NCBI GenBank assembly: GCA_018466975.1
Contig: CM031556.1
Coordinates: 4,154,001-4,218,000 of the forward strand
DNA from: Sparassis latifolia
Lineage: Eukaryota > Basidiomycota > Agaricomycetes > Polyporales > Sparassidaceae
Length of the DNA: 64,000 nt
Reading direction: 5' to 3'
In this document: positions 38,764 to 49,018 of the stretch, piece after piece
Numbering within the stretch: the stretch's first letter is position 1
How the letters are laid out: each line of letters begins with the position of its first letter
Notes under the pieces: generated by a model
What the model saw: the letters and a program-made list of their open reading frames with translations, nothing else
Told to the model about the DNA's origin: nothing
The model's database searches: none
Made by a program: the position numbers and the translations under genes

Positions 38764-38817
38764 GGGGCTGCCGACTTACAGGATCCGCCGAGTGAGTGGT
38801 GAACCGGTGACACATAG

Positions 38818-38915
38818 TACTGATAGTGTTGAAGCCTACCGGCATCGTAATTCGGTATTTCGCTTAGTTACGTGGGAATTTTTACCTCTCAAGAAAGAAT
38901 TGTTTGACGAAGTCC
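38818..38915 (+). repeat. Dispersed repeat, copy 2 (inverted copy at 29718-29813)
   Basis: Aligns in inverse orientation with 29718-29813. It abuts the left edge of duplication copy B, so it may mark the recombination point that placed copy B here. Confidence 0.75.
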
Positions 38916-39202
38916 GATTTGACCTAATAATGCGACATGGATATGTTGCACCTGTCGAACACGAGGTACCATAATATCATATCGGTTCAGGCGATCAACT
39001 TGTCCTCCATTCTTAAAAAGAAAAGCACGCGCGGGAATTCCGTTACCTGATTTGATTTGGCGTCATGAATTTGAGGTTCTCTTGTTTGATTTTTTGACCA
39101 ATGCGTCAAATTGTGAGACCGACCTGCATTTCGCAAACGTTTCGTACGTAACCAATGTTCTTCAACTCCGAGGCAATCACAGAGTGATCCCTCGTACGTC
39201 CT

Positions 39203-40267
39203 ATGCCGTCGACCACCTATGCCTTGTCTAACCACGTTCATAGCGTGGAGCGCATGTTACAATTTCTTAAGGCGATTCATATGGACCGAATGAGTGCGAT
39301 GGAAAAACTCCGGTTCGACCGCCGTCGCAATATACCTGAGCCTCCTGAATCTTACAAAGATAGATTGAGGCAGCGTATCGGACACGATGAAGAGCAGCTT
39401 ATCGATGGCAAAGAGCTCGAATATGGAGTATGTCTCGAGATGTTGGACTGGTATCAGCAATATTGCAAGAGAGAAGGATTCTTACCCAAGCATCTCAAAG
39501 AGGCGCCTTCTCGCGGCAGTCGTGACGCTCTGGGTACGGTCTCTATTGATCTTCCAGTGAGTCGCGAGTCCCTGGAGGTCCTGCAGTTCGTGGCTACAGC
39601 GCCGCCCAAGGCCCCATGCAAATTAAGCATGCACAGACACGACAGAAGCGCATCCATCCACTTGCGAGCTCAACGTTCACACTCCTCGTCGCAGGGAGTG
39701 AATCCGCAACAGATTATGCCACATAGTTCCGCAAGTCAGGGACACCTCCCAAAGAATTCCATTCGGTCATCGACTGCAAAGGATAGCTCAGAAAACAAGG
39801 CTGCTAATGATCTACTCACAGCAGGGCATTCAGAGACTGTGGACGAAGACAACCTATTCGTAGCCCTCGAACTTCCTATCTTCATGATGGGATACATGAA
39901 GGAGATCGCCGACAGAGTAATGGCAACGCACCAGCATAGATTTTGCTCCACTTCAGCGGCAATGTTTCTGGAGGCGATCGGCAAATCCCAGTTTCCGGTC
40001 TTCAGTGGACTCGTGGATGGCCCGAGGGTATCGCTTGCCGCTTGGAGTAAAAAGGTATGAGTGTTTATCAGTTAAGACAAATATCTAACTGGCCCACTGG
40101 ATTTGTTGTCGCAGAATGTTGAGATCTTCGGGCGACATCCCCAAACTATTGAAATTTCGACAACACTTGGTATTATGGCACTGCCAACGTTCTCGCCAGG
40201 CCGGACATTCTCCACTCCAGAAAACGGGTTGACAGGTTCAATGCACCGAATGTTAGAGAGCATATAA
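39203..40267 (+). pseudogene. EYK-family fungal protein, copy B, probably decaying
   Basis: A 285-codon frame reads HMDRMSAMEKLRFDRRRNIPEPPESY, LEYGVCLEMLDWYQQYCKREGFLPKH, RDALGTVSIDLPVSRESLEVLQFVATAPPKAP, a Ser-rich linker, ELPIFMMGYMKEIADRVMATHQHRF, FLEAIGKSQFPVFSGLVDGPRVSLAAWSKK. An intron (about 40057-40114) joins NVEIFGRHPQTIEISTTLG. These blocks match the paralogue at 49019-51008 (DALGTVSIDLPVRRESL, ELPVFMMEYKKQ, PVFSGLTNGPRVALAAAWS, ISTALGAF). The paralogue's next block aligns here only after a one-base shift (ANVLARPDILHSRKRVDRFN). The EYKK signature is changed to GYMKE. The first codons lie in the inverted block and so are probably not original. Confidence 0.55.
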
Positions 40268-40668
40268 TTGCACGGCTCGCACAATGCAATTCCGAGGCGG
40301 ATGGTGATTCTTTGCATTGTAAGCAGAAATGTTACTCGTAAAGAAGGCAGTCAATAGTACGAACCTCCCCGCTGTCCGCGTTGCTTTTGGATAGAGGGCG
40401 CACCGTACGCAAGAGTCACCTAGTCCGATGTTTGTCGACACTTTGGTGCGATGTTTACGGAAGATCGTGATGGTAGGAGTAGACCAATATACGAAGTATC
40501 ACTGCCATAGACAAGGGAAATCGGCAGATACGAGAATGAACTGCAGGCCAATCATCGGGCTAGGCGAGACAGGTCACATACTCTCCAGGTGGTTTTGTAG
40601 CGGTTAAATACGAATACAACAATCTGAATAGCCTTACACCATTTCTACACTCTTCTGGAAGTAACAGC

Positions 40669-41413
40669 CTACCCTGTTCTCAGGATGAGGTGTACCCCGC
40701 TATCGGTACTGACGACATCACTGATCTCGCCAATTTTCAGGGAATAGGTGGCATCCTCGAACGGTTTCTGCATCTGACCCTGTATCGAACACCGAGCATC
40801 AGGACTGCCTCGGTGTTCAAACGTAGACATGTACGGGTGACTTACAGGTTTAAACAATCCGAGGTCACCGCCGTTCGAATGCGAGGAATCGTCAGAGTGC
40901 TCTCGGGAAAGCTCCGCGAACTTCTGCGGTGAGCCGTTGATCTCCGATGCATACTGCTTCAAAATATCGATAGCCTCCTCCTTTGAACGCGTGATGTTTT
41001 GCTGCAGGGAACGCACGCGTGAACCAAGATAAGCCATACGAATCAGATCATATCAGCGCGACGCACCTCCTTCCAGCTGCTGGGCCTCCGGCTTCCGCGA
41101 TGTTTCACAAGCAGGTGGCTCGCGCGAACTTGTGCGGGCCTATCTCCCGCCCCGCCACCAAGCAGGTACTCCTTTGCGCCAGGTAGAGAATGGATCTCCT
41201 CCTGTGTTAGCTCGAGCGGTGCCTCCCATGTCGACTGATTGGTTTGAGAGTTGTAAAAATACGGCACTCCCCGCGAGGTTGAGACTCGGACTTCCCAAGG
41301 TAAGGCCTGAAAAATAGTTCTATTAGATTACACACATTAAAGGGCGAAGAAGACATGCCATTACTTTACACTGTTCGACTTGCAGGTTCGAGTTGACTCG
41401 GAGTACGGCTCAT
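40669..41413 (-). CDS. PIN1: Pin1/Ess1-type peptidyl-prolyl isomerase, intact copy with active-site Asp
   Basis: Phospho-Ser/Thr-Pro isomerase of the parvulin class, acting on CTD and cell-cycle substrates in the nucleus. ATG 41411-41413 gives MSRTPSQLEPASRT; a GTGTAAAG-donor intron leads to the WW domain ALPWEVRVSTSRGVPYFYNS with both Trp present (QSTWEAP). The parvulin domain begins RASHLLVKH with the active-site His and the phosphate-binding KHRGSRR, continues in the next exon from [43 protein letters not shown], and after a last intron [36 protein letters not shown] 40669-40671. The residue matching human Pin1 Cys113 (SDCSS) is Asp (SDDSS), and the usual aromatic after GDLG is Leu. All splice borders are canonical and the frame is open. 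Confidence 0.9.
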
Positions 41414-41456
41414 GGGAATTTGGGTCGGGGTGCCCGGGCCGTCTCCAAGATACGAT

Positions 41457-42301
41457 TCGTTTTTAGCCTCCAATGAGCCACTACCGTTGTGCATATGCAT
41501 AGTGTCTCTTGAAGATGAAGTTAACTTTCAATAGTGAAGGCTCACTTTTTCTCCATTTTCTGAGGTCAAACCCGAGTCTCCTACGCACAATATAGCGTTG
41601 TTACCATGATGTCTCGTTGGAGATACCGTCGTAACAGCAAAATGCTAGTACTATCCTAGCTTGGTCCTAGCCAAGGATTCTTCCACATGTTCTTCACCAC
41701 TCCAACAATCATCACAGTCACCAAAATTACGCTTGTGTCACTCTGTCCTCCACCGCCGAAGTAATTCATGCTTCGAGTTCCTCAACAACCTGCATGCAGC
41801 ACTCCCCGTGAGAGCGGAGAGTCATTCCGCGGTCACCATGTTTTTTCATCTATGTTCGTAGCATGTGCAGTGAAAAGCGGGTAAGAAGCAGCCTCCTCTA
41901 GCTGGTGCACGAACTATAAGAGCTGCGAGCTTCCATTCACACATCCACATCTATCGTTGTCCCATCTAGACATATCATTGATCCTCATTGCCATCACGGC
42001 ATTGGTGAGCAATCCAACCCGTCCATATCGTCCGATACTCAGTTTTCCGCAGACTATGTTATTGGTGTGGCTCTCGCTGTCATTACTTTGTACAGGCCCG
42101 CCAGACTCTTCGCCCGCCGCTCGCTCAAGGCCTGCCCTCACCCGTCTTCCTATCCTGTATGAGAGCTTCTGCGGTGTAGAGGCGGCACTGAAAATCCTTT
42201 GCATCATTTCTCATCAGGAAATACGCTCGCGCTCAATCATCTCAGGATTGGCAATTTAGAGTTCCAGTGTCAATACTATCACATCAACGTTGTTCGAAGA
42301 T
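41457..42301. other. Intergenic
   Basis: Nothing supported as a gene. Short frames only. Confidence 0.4.
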
Positions 42302-42535
42302 GGCGTTTCTCGTGAGTATCGAACTCTGACTGCGTACCTCCTGCGTTTTAATTTTGCTGTTTCTATGCCGTTTAAGGTACTGGAGGTGCTCTCGAGATCG
42401 TCAAGTTCACGATTTTTTCGAGAAGCCTGACATCCAGCGCGGGGCTCGTGACGCCTATGGTCAGAAACATGCCCCTCGGGATGCAGATGCGGCCCTGCGT
42501 GTGACTGTCCTCCATCCGAGGAAAGAGTGAGTGGG
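42302..42535 (+). pseudogene. Cytochrome P450 3'-end relic
   Basis: Echoes the last two exons of the P450 downstream. ATGGCGTTTCTCGTG matches the mini-exon GTGGCGTTTCTC|GTG at 45690. After an intron-like stretch come pieces of the C-terminus in shifting frames: EKPDIQR, GLVTPMVR, NMPLGMQM, VTVLHPRKE, against PDIQRIPSGLMAPMVR, LGTQMPLRVVVLHPEDE of the full gene. A tandem-duplication remnant. Confidence 0.7.
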
Positions 42536-43485
42536 TCACGGAAAGAATCAGCGCAATCACACGATGTCGACCTCCGCAGTTGGTGTGGTCTCGTGTCGCG
42601 GTGTGATCTATTTTCTGCCATCTTGACGTCGATTTGTGCCGGGTTCGAGGTGAGTGGCATCCAGAATAGCAGTTACATGTAGTGAGGTACCTCGAGAGCA
42701 AGGTCACTTCGAGGTAACCAAGCAACCCAATTCGGCCTATCTGGAGGTCGGGAAGCAGTCTAAAGTAAGTAAATATAGACACTGCAATTGGTTCCGGATA
42801 TTGGACTGGGCCGCGCGAGGGCATCGGTTGACATCTCGTTTTCCTTAGTGCGAAGTAACGTCCCTCGAGCTGGGAACCTTTCTGTAAAGGTTGATTTGAG
42901 GACATAGTGACAGAGTGGTGGTATGACCGAGATAACGATCTTCGTGCCAAGCGTATCTGCGCACACCGCATAACGTTCCGACTCAGTGGATGGCAATTGG
43001 TATGTCATTTCAAACCGCTCTGATTTCTGTGGATCCAGACATTTACAATGTACGAAAGGCTTTCGAACAGCTTACAACAGGTTTAAGTGCGAGGCGAGAA
43101 AGCGTCGGCCGACCAATGCCCAACTTGGAGTCAGCCTGTCTAGGGTTTCTTAACAATCGAAAACGAGATACGAGAATAATCAGCTGTCCTGATTCTCAGG
43201 ACGATTGCTGATCCTATACTGGTCTCATACTTAGTCACGGGCCGTGAGAGCGGAGACCTGTTTCCCAGCGCTGCCATGATCCAGTATCTATGCTTGTGAC
43301 GTGCGCAGCTAAAGGGGGCCACGCAAAAGAAGCCTTCACTTCCACTCGACATCAGCTGGCCGAGCCAATTCACACGTATCGCTTCCATTGAGACAGCCCA
43401 GTAATCACCGTTGCTGTATTAAGTCGGCAAGGTAAGCACCCCAAATTCATGCCTCAAATATCTGACACTCAGTGTCTCGCGGAAC
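42536..43485. other. Intergenic upstream of the P450
   Basis: No further P450 exon or other gene was recognised between the relic and the P450 start. Confidence 0.4.
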
Positions 43486-45943
43486 ATGTCCAACACCCTT
43501 ATACTCTACGGCGCCATAAGCGCTGCACTGATTGCTTTTGCTGTCTACAGATTCACGACCCACCGTTCGCTGAAGTACATCAGAGGTCCCCCTTCATCGA
43601 GCTTTATCTTTGGTACGGAAGTTTCTGTACTTACCCTGGGTACGATGTTGACTGAAGGTTTTGTCGTTAGGAAATAGCGTCATTTCTAGTCACCAGCAAG
43701 AGGTGGGCGACCTCGAGTTCCAGTATGTGAAAGAGTATGGAACGGTCTGGCGCCAGGCCGGTTGCTGGGGGGTCAGCTGAACGGCTTCAGGCTTGTGATG
43801 CATTACTGACCATCCTTGTAGAGGGATAGCCTAGTCGTTGCAGATCCAAAAGTACGTGTTTGTGTAGCGTGTGAGACCGCTTGCCCGACACAGGATACAG
43901 GCGATCCAACACATCACGTATAAGGCGGGATACAACTACCCGAAGTCGCTGATCTCGCGATACATCTCGAGGCAAGTCGCCGGAGACGGTATCTTGATCG
44001 CAGATAGTTTGTGCCATTACCCGAATACCCCTACCTGAATCGTGATAACTGAATAGGTCAGGATCATCCGCGACACCGCAAGATCATGAACCCGGCTTTC
44101 ACAGCTGGTCAGCTGCGGACATTTATGCCTTTATTCCGTCGACTCTCCACTAAGGTAAAATGCTCCCACCAGTGATAAGCAACGTTTTACTGATTTACCT
44201 TTCAGTTTACGCAGAAATGGAAGGATGTTCTGCGCTCTGCTACCACCGAAACGGAGCAGGTCCTGAACGTTCACGCCTGGCTGGCTAGATTGACGCTGGA
44301 CATTATCGGGGAAGGTATGTGACGACTTCCGAAGTGAGCGCCTTGCTAATCCTACGCAGCGGCGTTTGACTACCAATGCGGCGCACTCGACGACGAGGAG
44401 AGTGAGGTGATGGATGCGTACAAGAACATGTTGTAAGTCTGCTGCACGCCTCTTGAATGCATCTGACGCTCACCACTATCACCAGTGCTGATTCGCTGCT
44501 CTATCCAACCAAGCCAACGATCCTGTTCCGCTCCATCTGGAAGTACATCCCGGAGCACCTCCTCCGCCTCATCAACTATATCCCCACGCGCGAGTACTCG
44601 CGGTTCCGTCGGTCGCTTACCACTATCAATTGGTTCGCAAAGCAGGTCATTGACGAGAAGACAGAGGCGTGCCTTGCGGGCAAGGCGGAGAACAAGAAGG
44701 ATATCATGAGCATTCTCGGTGCGTTGGGCGCTGAGGAGGCAGATTCTCACTCACGCATGTCTATGCAGTGAAAGCGAATGTGTCGGAAGATTCGAGGACT
44801 CGGCTGAAGGAATCTGAAATGACCGCCCAGATGGCTACTTTCCTCCTTGCTGGTGCGCACTTTGTCTTTCCTTTATTCCTCGTGCTTGCTCGAGCTTACC
44901 TTTCGATGTTATTGTTGTAGGGCACGAAACGACATCGTCCACTCTCACCTGGCTACTCTGGGAACTCGCCAAGAACATGGACTACCAGCGGAAAATGCGA
45001 GATGAGATTACTGCCGTTCGCGCGCGAATGACTGCCCGAGGAGACTCCGACTTCTCCATCGTCGACCTGGACTCGATGACATACGTGCTCGCGGCTATGA
45101 AGGTTAGTGCGCCACTTAACACAAGCACTCTTGCTCGTGCTTATATATTCCACTCAAGGAGACGCTCCGTTACCACCCGATCGTTTATTCACTTGTGCGA
45201 GAGGCGGCCCGCGACGATGTGATTCCACTCTCGATGTCTATCACGTCAGTGGATGGAGAGGTAATTTCTCACATTCCCGTCAGTAAGGGCCAGGAAGTGG
45301 CGTTCTCCATCGCGGTGTACAACCGGTAGGTCTCGTTTATGCGGCAAGGCAATTCGATTAGGTTGACAATGTCGCCAGGTTGCCTGAAGTGTGGGGCGCG
45401 GACGCAGACAAGTGGAACCCCGACCGCTTCTTGGAGATAGACCAGTCCAAACAGACTACGGTGGGCGTGTGGTCGAACTTGTGCGTCACATCCATTCTAT
45501 TAGTTGGTTCGTGTATCAAATTGAATTATTGCTTGCAGAATGTCATTCAGTGAGGAGTTTGTACACTGAATCATGATGCGGAAGTAACTGAATTCCACAG
45601 GTGCCGGAGTCCGAGGGTGCATCGGGTACGTCACTTCTATCAGAGTGAGCTATCCCCTCGAATTAACCTCGTGTTCGTACGTCTTCAGGTGGCGTTTCTC
45701 GTGCGTTCTGAACACACTTTCATTTTGGTCCTAAAACCCTGACTTTTCGATGCTCGCAGGATTTTGGAGATGCAAACCATACTTGTCGAGCTACTCGAGA
45801 ACTTTAAGTTCTCCATTCCCTCCTACAAGCCAGACATTCAACGCATCCCCTCAGGGCTGATGGCGCCGATGGTCCGCGATAAGATGCACCTTGGGACGCA
45901 GATGCCTTTGCGCGTGGTTGTTCTTCATCCTGAGGATGAGTAG
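43486..45943 (+). CDS. Cytochrome P450 monooxygenase
   Basis: Heme-thiolate monooxygenase anchored in the ER by MSNTLILYGAISAALIAFAVYRF. About a dozen exons follow: RGPPSSSFIFG, GDLEFQYVKEYGTVWRQAG, SLVVADPKAIQHITYKAGYNYPKS, DHPRHRKIMNPAFTAGQLRTF (C-helix), LDIIGEAAFDY, the I-helix AGHETTSSTLTWLLWELA, ETLRYHP (ExxR), WNPDRFLE (PERF region) and the heme loop. The loop is pieced together from very small exons, about 11 nt (45540-45550), 25 nt (about 45601-45625) and 12 nt (about 45690-45701), reading MSFSAGVRGCIGWRFS with the axial Cys. The end is MPLRVVVLHPEDE, TAG 45941-45943. About 540 residues, apparently intact. CYP family assignment is not possible by eye. Confidence 0.88.
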
Positions 45944-46501
45944 ACAAATCGCAGAGAAGCATGCACTCTGCGGGCCGCCTTCTCAGGTTGTGTTCCTTTT
46001 TCTGTCGTTTCGCACGTCAGTTAATTTGCGCAGGTATATCTCGAGTAATGCCCCTTTCAATTTGTTTTGTTGTTGTACGAATTATGCTTTAGTGTACTAT
46101 GACAAAAATTATAGGGAGTCGTCGACTGCGATCAGGAATAACACGCTCACCGCATGCACGTGTATGCACAGTTCTATCTTATGGTGAGCTATGTTGGATA
46201 AGCCGGACTGCAAAATACATCGATTACGTCGTCCCGCTCCTTGTAAAGGGGACGCCGCGTATGGATCGTCGTGCAACATGCCGAATGAACGCCGATTTCA
46301 GAGTCTTGTCTCAAGCATTCATCGCTACCTAGAATTTTTATGGAACTAGCACGAGTCGCTGGCACGCACGAGAATGAATGAGTTCAAGCTCGATAACTAG
46401 CCGTCAAGCATTTCATCGGAGAGCACAGTGCCAAGCGTCGATTAGCTAAACGAGCGAGTTTGGGCGCTAAACGTGGATTGCGTAACTTGTGGCTGCTCGT
46501 C
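45944..46501. other. Intergenic
   Basis: P450 3' flank and Dsk2 promoter; no gene recognised. Confidence 0.4.
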
Positions 46502-47955
46502 ATGTCCTCCGAATCACCATCGTCCACAGACATACAAATAAACGTCAAGGGTATGTTTCACTTTTCCTCTTCACCTTCTACTCAAGCAATTCCGATCTGC
46601 AGGACCCAGTGAGCTCAAACTTCAGATAACGATATCAACAGACAAGACCGTCCTCGAGCTCAAGCAGGCTATCGCGGAGAAGTCTGATGTTCCCGCAGAC
46701 CGCCAGAGGCTCATCTACTCCGGTATGTCTTCCTTACATATAATTTTTTTGGACACTGACATTTTACTAGGACGAGTGCTGAAAGTACGTTTGCACACGA
46801 TCTCTCACTTCACGCCGATTGACGGTGCACAGGACGAAGATGCGTTATCGACATACAAGATCCAATCCGCACACACGATTCACATGGTCAAGGGAGCTGC
46901 CCGCTCTGCTGCGTCCTCATCCCAAGCGTCCGCGTCACAACCCCTTCCCAACATGCAGGCTGGCCAGAATCCACACGACCCGCTCACGCAGCTGAATAGT
47001 CACATGGGTTATGGACTTATGGCCGGTTTAAACCCGTTCGCCGAGCTGGGCGTTAACCCGAACGACCCTAACATGGTGCAGATAACTTCGACTTGTAATC
47101 TGGAGCAGCACTGACAGGTTACCCGAAGATGCAAACCATGATGAACTCGCCGCAGTTCCTCCAACAAATGTCCAGCATCATGTCAAACCCTGCTGTCCTT
47201 GACCAGATTATCGCCTCGAATCCGCAGCTCGCTGCAATGGGCCCGCAGGTCCGTGAAGTGTTCCAAAGCGAGCGCTTTCGACAGATGATGTATGTCATCC
47301 CAAGCATCTTACCTCGTCGCTAACTCGCCCACCGCAGGTCGAACCCAGAGACGCTCCGCATGATGCTGCAAATGTCCTCCATGATGCGCGACGCAGGGCT
47401 CGGCCCAGGGAGCCCCGGAAGCGGCTTCCCCGCCCCCGGCCTACCCTCCACCGCGCGACAGCAGGCGCCCGCACCAGGCGCAGGCGCAGGTGCTGCGGCA
47501 CCGCCGCCGCAACCTTTCTTCAACCCGTTCTTCCCTCCAGCCGCACCGGCGCCGTCAGGTAGCACGCCAGCAGCGCCCGGAGCGGGCGGAGCTCCGCCAG
47601 CTCCGGGCGCGGGCATGTTTGACCCCGCCCTTATGCAGCAGATGCTCGCGGCGATGGGCGGTGACCCATATGGTTATGGTGGATTCGGTGGCCTCGGCGG
47701 CATGGGTGTGCCCCCTGCAACCTCCGCAGCTCCTGTGGACGCTAGGCCGCCCGAAGAGCGGTTTCAAGTACAGCTGCAGGTTTGTTTGTTTTTCTCTACG
47801 TCAATTGTCCCGTGACAAATGCTAAGCTTGGGTGCGAGCAGCAATTGCAAGATATGGGATTCACGAACGCGTCGCAAAACGTGCGCGCACTGCTCGCTAC
47901 GGGTGGAAATGTGAACTCCGCGATCGAGTACATTCTCAACGGCGGTGGGTTGTGA
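46502..47955 (+). CDS. DSK2: Ubiquilin / Dsk2 ubiquitin-receptor protein
   Basis: Shuttle factor carrying ubiquitylated clients to the proteasome. ATG 46502 gives MSSESPSSTDIQINVK, then the ubiquitin-like domain (GPSELKLQITISTDKTVLELKQAIAEK, RLIYSGRVLKDEDALSTYKIQ). STI1-like repeats follow: MQTMMNSPQFLQQMSSIMSNP, DQIIASNPQLAAMGPQVREVFQS and, after an intron, SNPETLRMMLQMSSMMRD. A long Pro/Ala/Gly-rich linker with FFNPFFPP precedes a C-terminal UBA domain encoded after the last intron (QLQDMGFTNASQNVRALLATGGNVNSAIEYILNGGGL), TGA 47953-47955. The full UBL-STI1-UBA architecture is intact at about 380 residues. The small exon around 47070-47120 between PNMVQ and YPKMQTMM is the least certain border. 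Confidence 0.93.
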
Positions 47956-49018
47956 GGAGGCCCAGACGGATGTTGGGAAAGAAGTCACCGAAGCAAGGTT
48001 GTGTATATGTTTCTTGTTAGACTAATTGAGAGATGTGTCGATTTTCGGACAATCATGCTGCTGTAGTCGAGCGAGATAGCTGACACGTCGATCGCCTGCT
48101 TGAGTGTTGAACCATGAGGTGTCTTTTCGGGAGTCCTTTGACCAAGCGCAACGTGGACGAAGAGTCGCGGAAATTTGAGAGGTATGCCTACTAGAAGGTC
48201 TAGGCGATCCGTTCCGCAACAATTGCCGCCGAAGATTAATTCACGTCCGATTCTGATTCTGAGTCGATTCTGGATGCAAAATCGTCGTCAGAATCGGTGC
48301 TCGGAGAAACTCTGAATCGCCCCAGAATCGCCAACTTTGACTCCCCCTATTTCTTCCAGGATTTCGGTCAAACCTTCACGTCGATCCTCTACCACACTCT
48401 GCTAGAGCGAGATTGGCTCTATCTAGTACCAACCAGAACTTCCGGAGCAAAGCGAATGTACCAAAAAACAACGCAACGGCACGGTTCTATTGAAATAGCT
48501 GTCAGTGTCTCCCTTATCCTCGTCGTTCATGTCTGACCGTATTCTCGCGTCTTTTTCAGACCGTCGGCAGGAGGACACACTTTACCTCATCTTGAGGAGC
48601 GCACTGCTAAGTAGGAGACCCGAAAACTTGTGAAGCGACGTTGTTATAGACACAGAACTACTATCGAAGAGATGTGCAACCCTTCTTAAGACATTTTGGC
48701 AGGAACGTCGCAGAGGAGCCGCGAGGAACCAAAGGTACAGTAGTAGTACTAGCTGCGGCATCATAGCAGCGGCGACGAGGTGACGCAAGGACTTCATCTA
48801 ATGTAACGCGTCGGAATTTGCAACGTCTCGCTCTAAATATAAATTCTCCAACGTTACTAGATAGATTCTACAACACTCCTTAGAGGTATCGACTGAATAC
48901 TACGCTCCATCTTAACATTACATGCATCTCCGTCATTTCGAAAATTCCAGTATATACGTCCACTTCACCTTCCGAGCCGCCTTCGTCACCACTACTGGCC
49001 TTCAGTTACTGAACTGGA
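47956..49018. other. Intergenic with an AGAATCG/CGATTCT motif cluster
   Basis: No gene recognised. Between 48249 and 48335 the words GATTCTG and CAGAATCG alternate at least six times, giving short inverted repeats. The rest is unremarkable. Confidence 0.45.

Larger units (their letters stand above)
38914..41456. repeat. Segmental duplication, right copy (B)
   Basis: Counterpart of 35505-37830. It retains the segment lost from copy A. Its block 39088-39260 is inverted relative to 35666-35835 and is bordered by short sequences (about 35 bp and 20 bp) not present in A. Same gene order: fungal-family fragment on plus, Pin1 on minus, converging. Confidence 0.9.
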
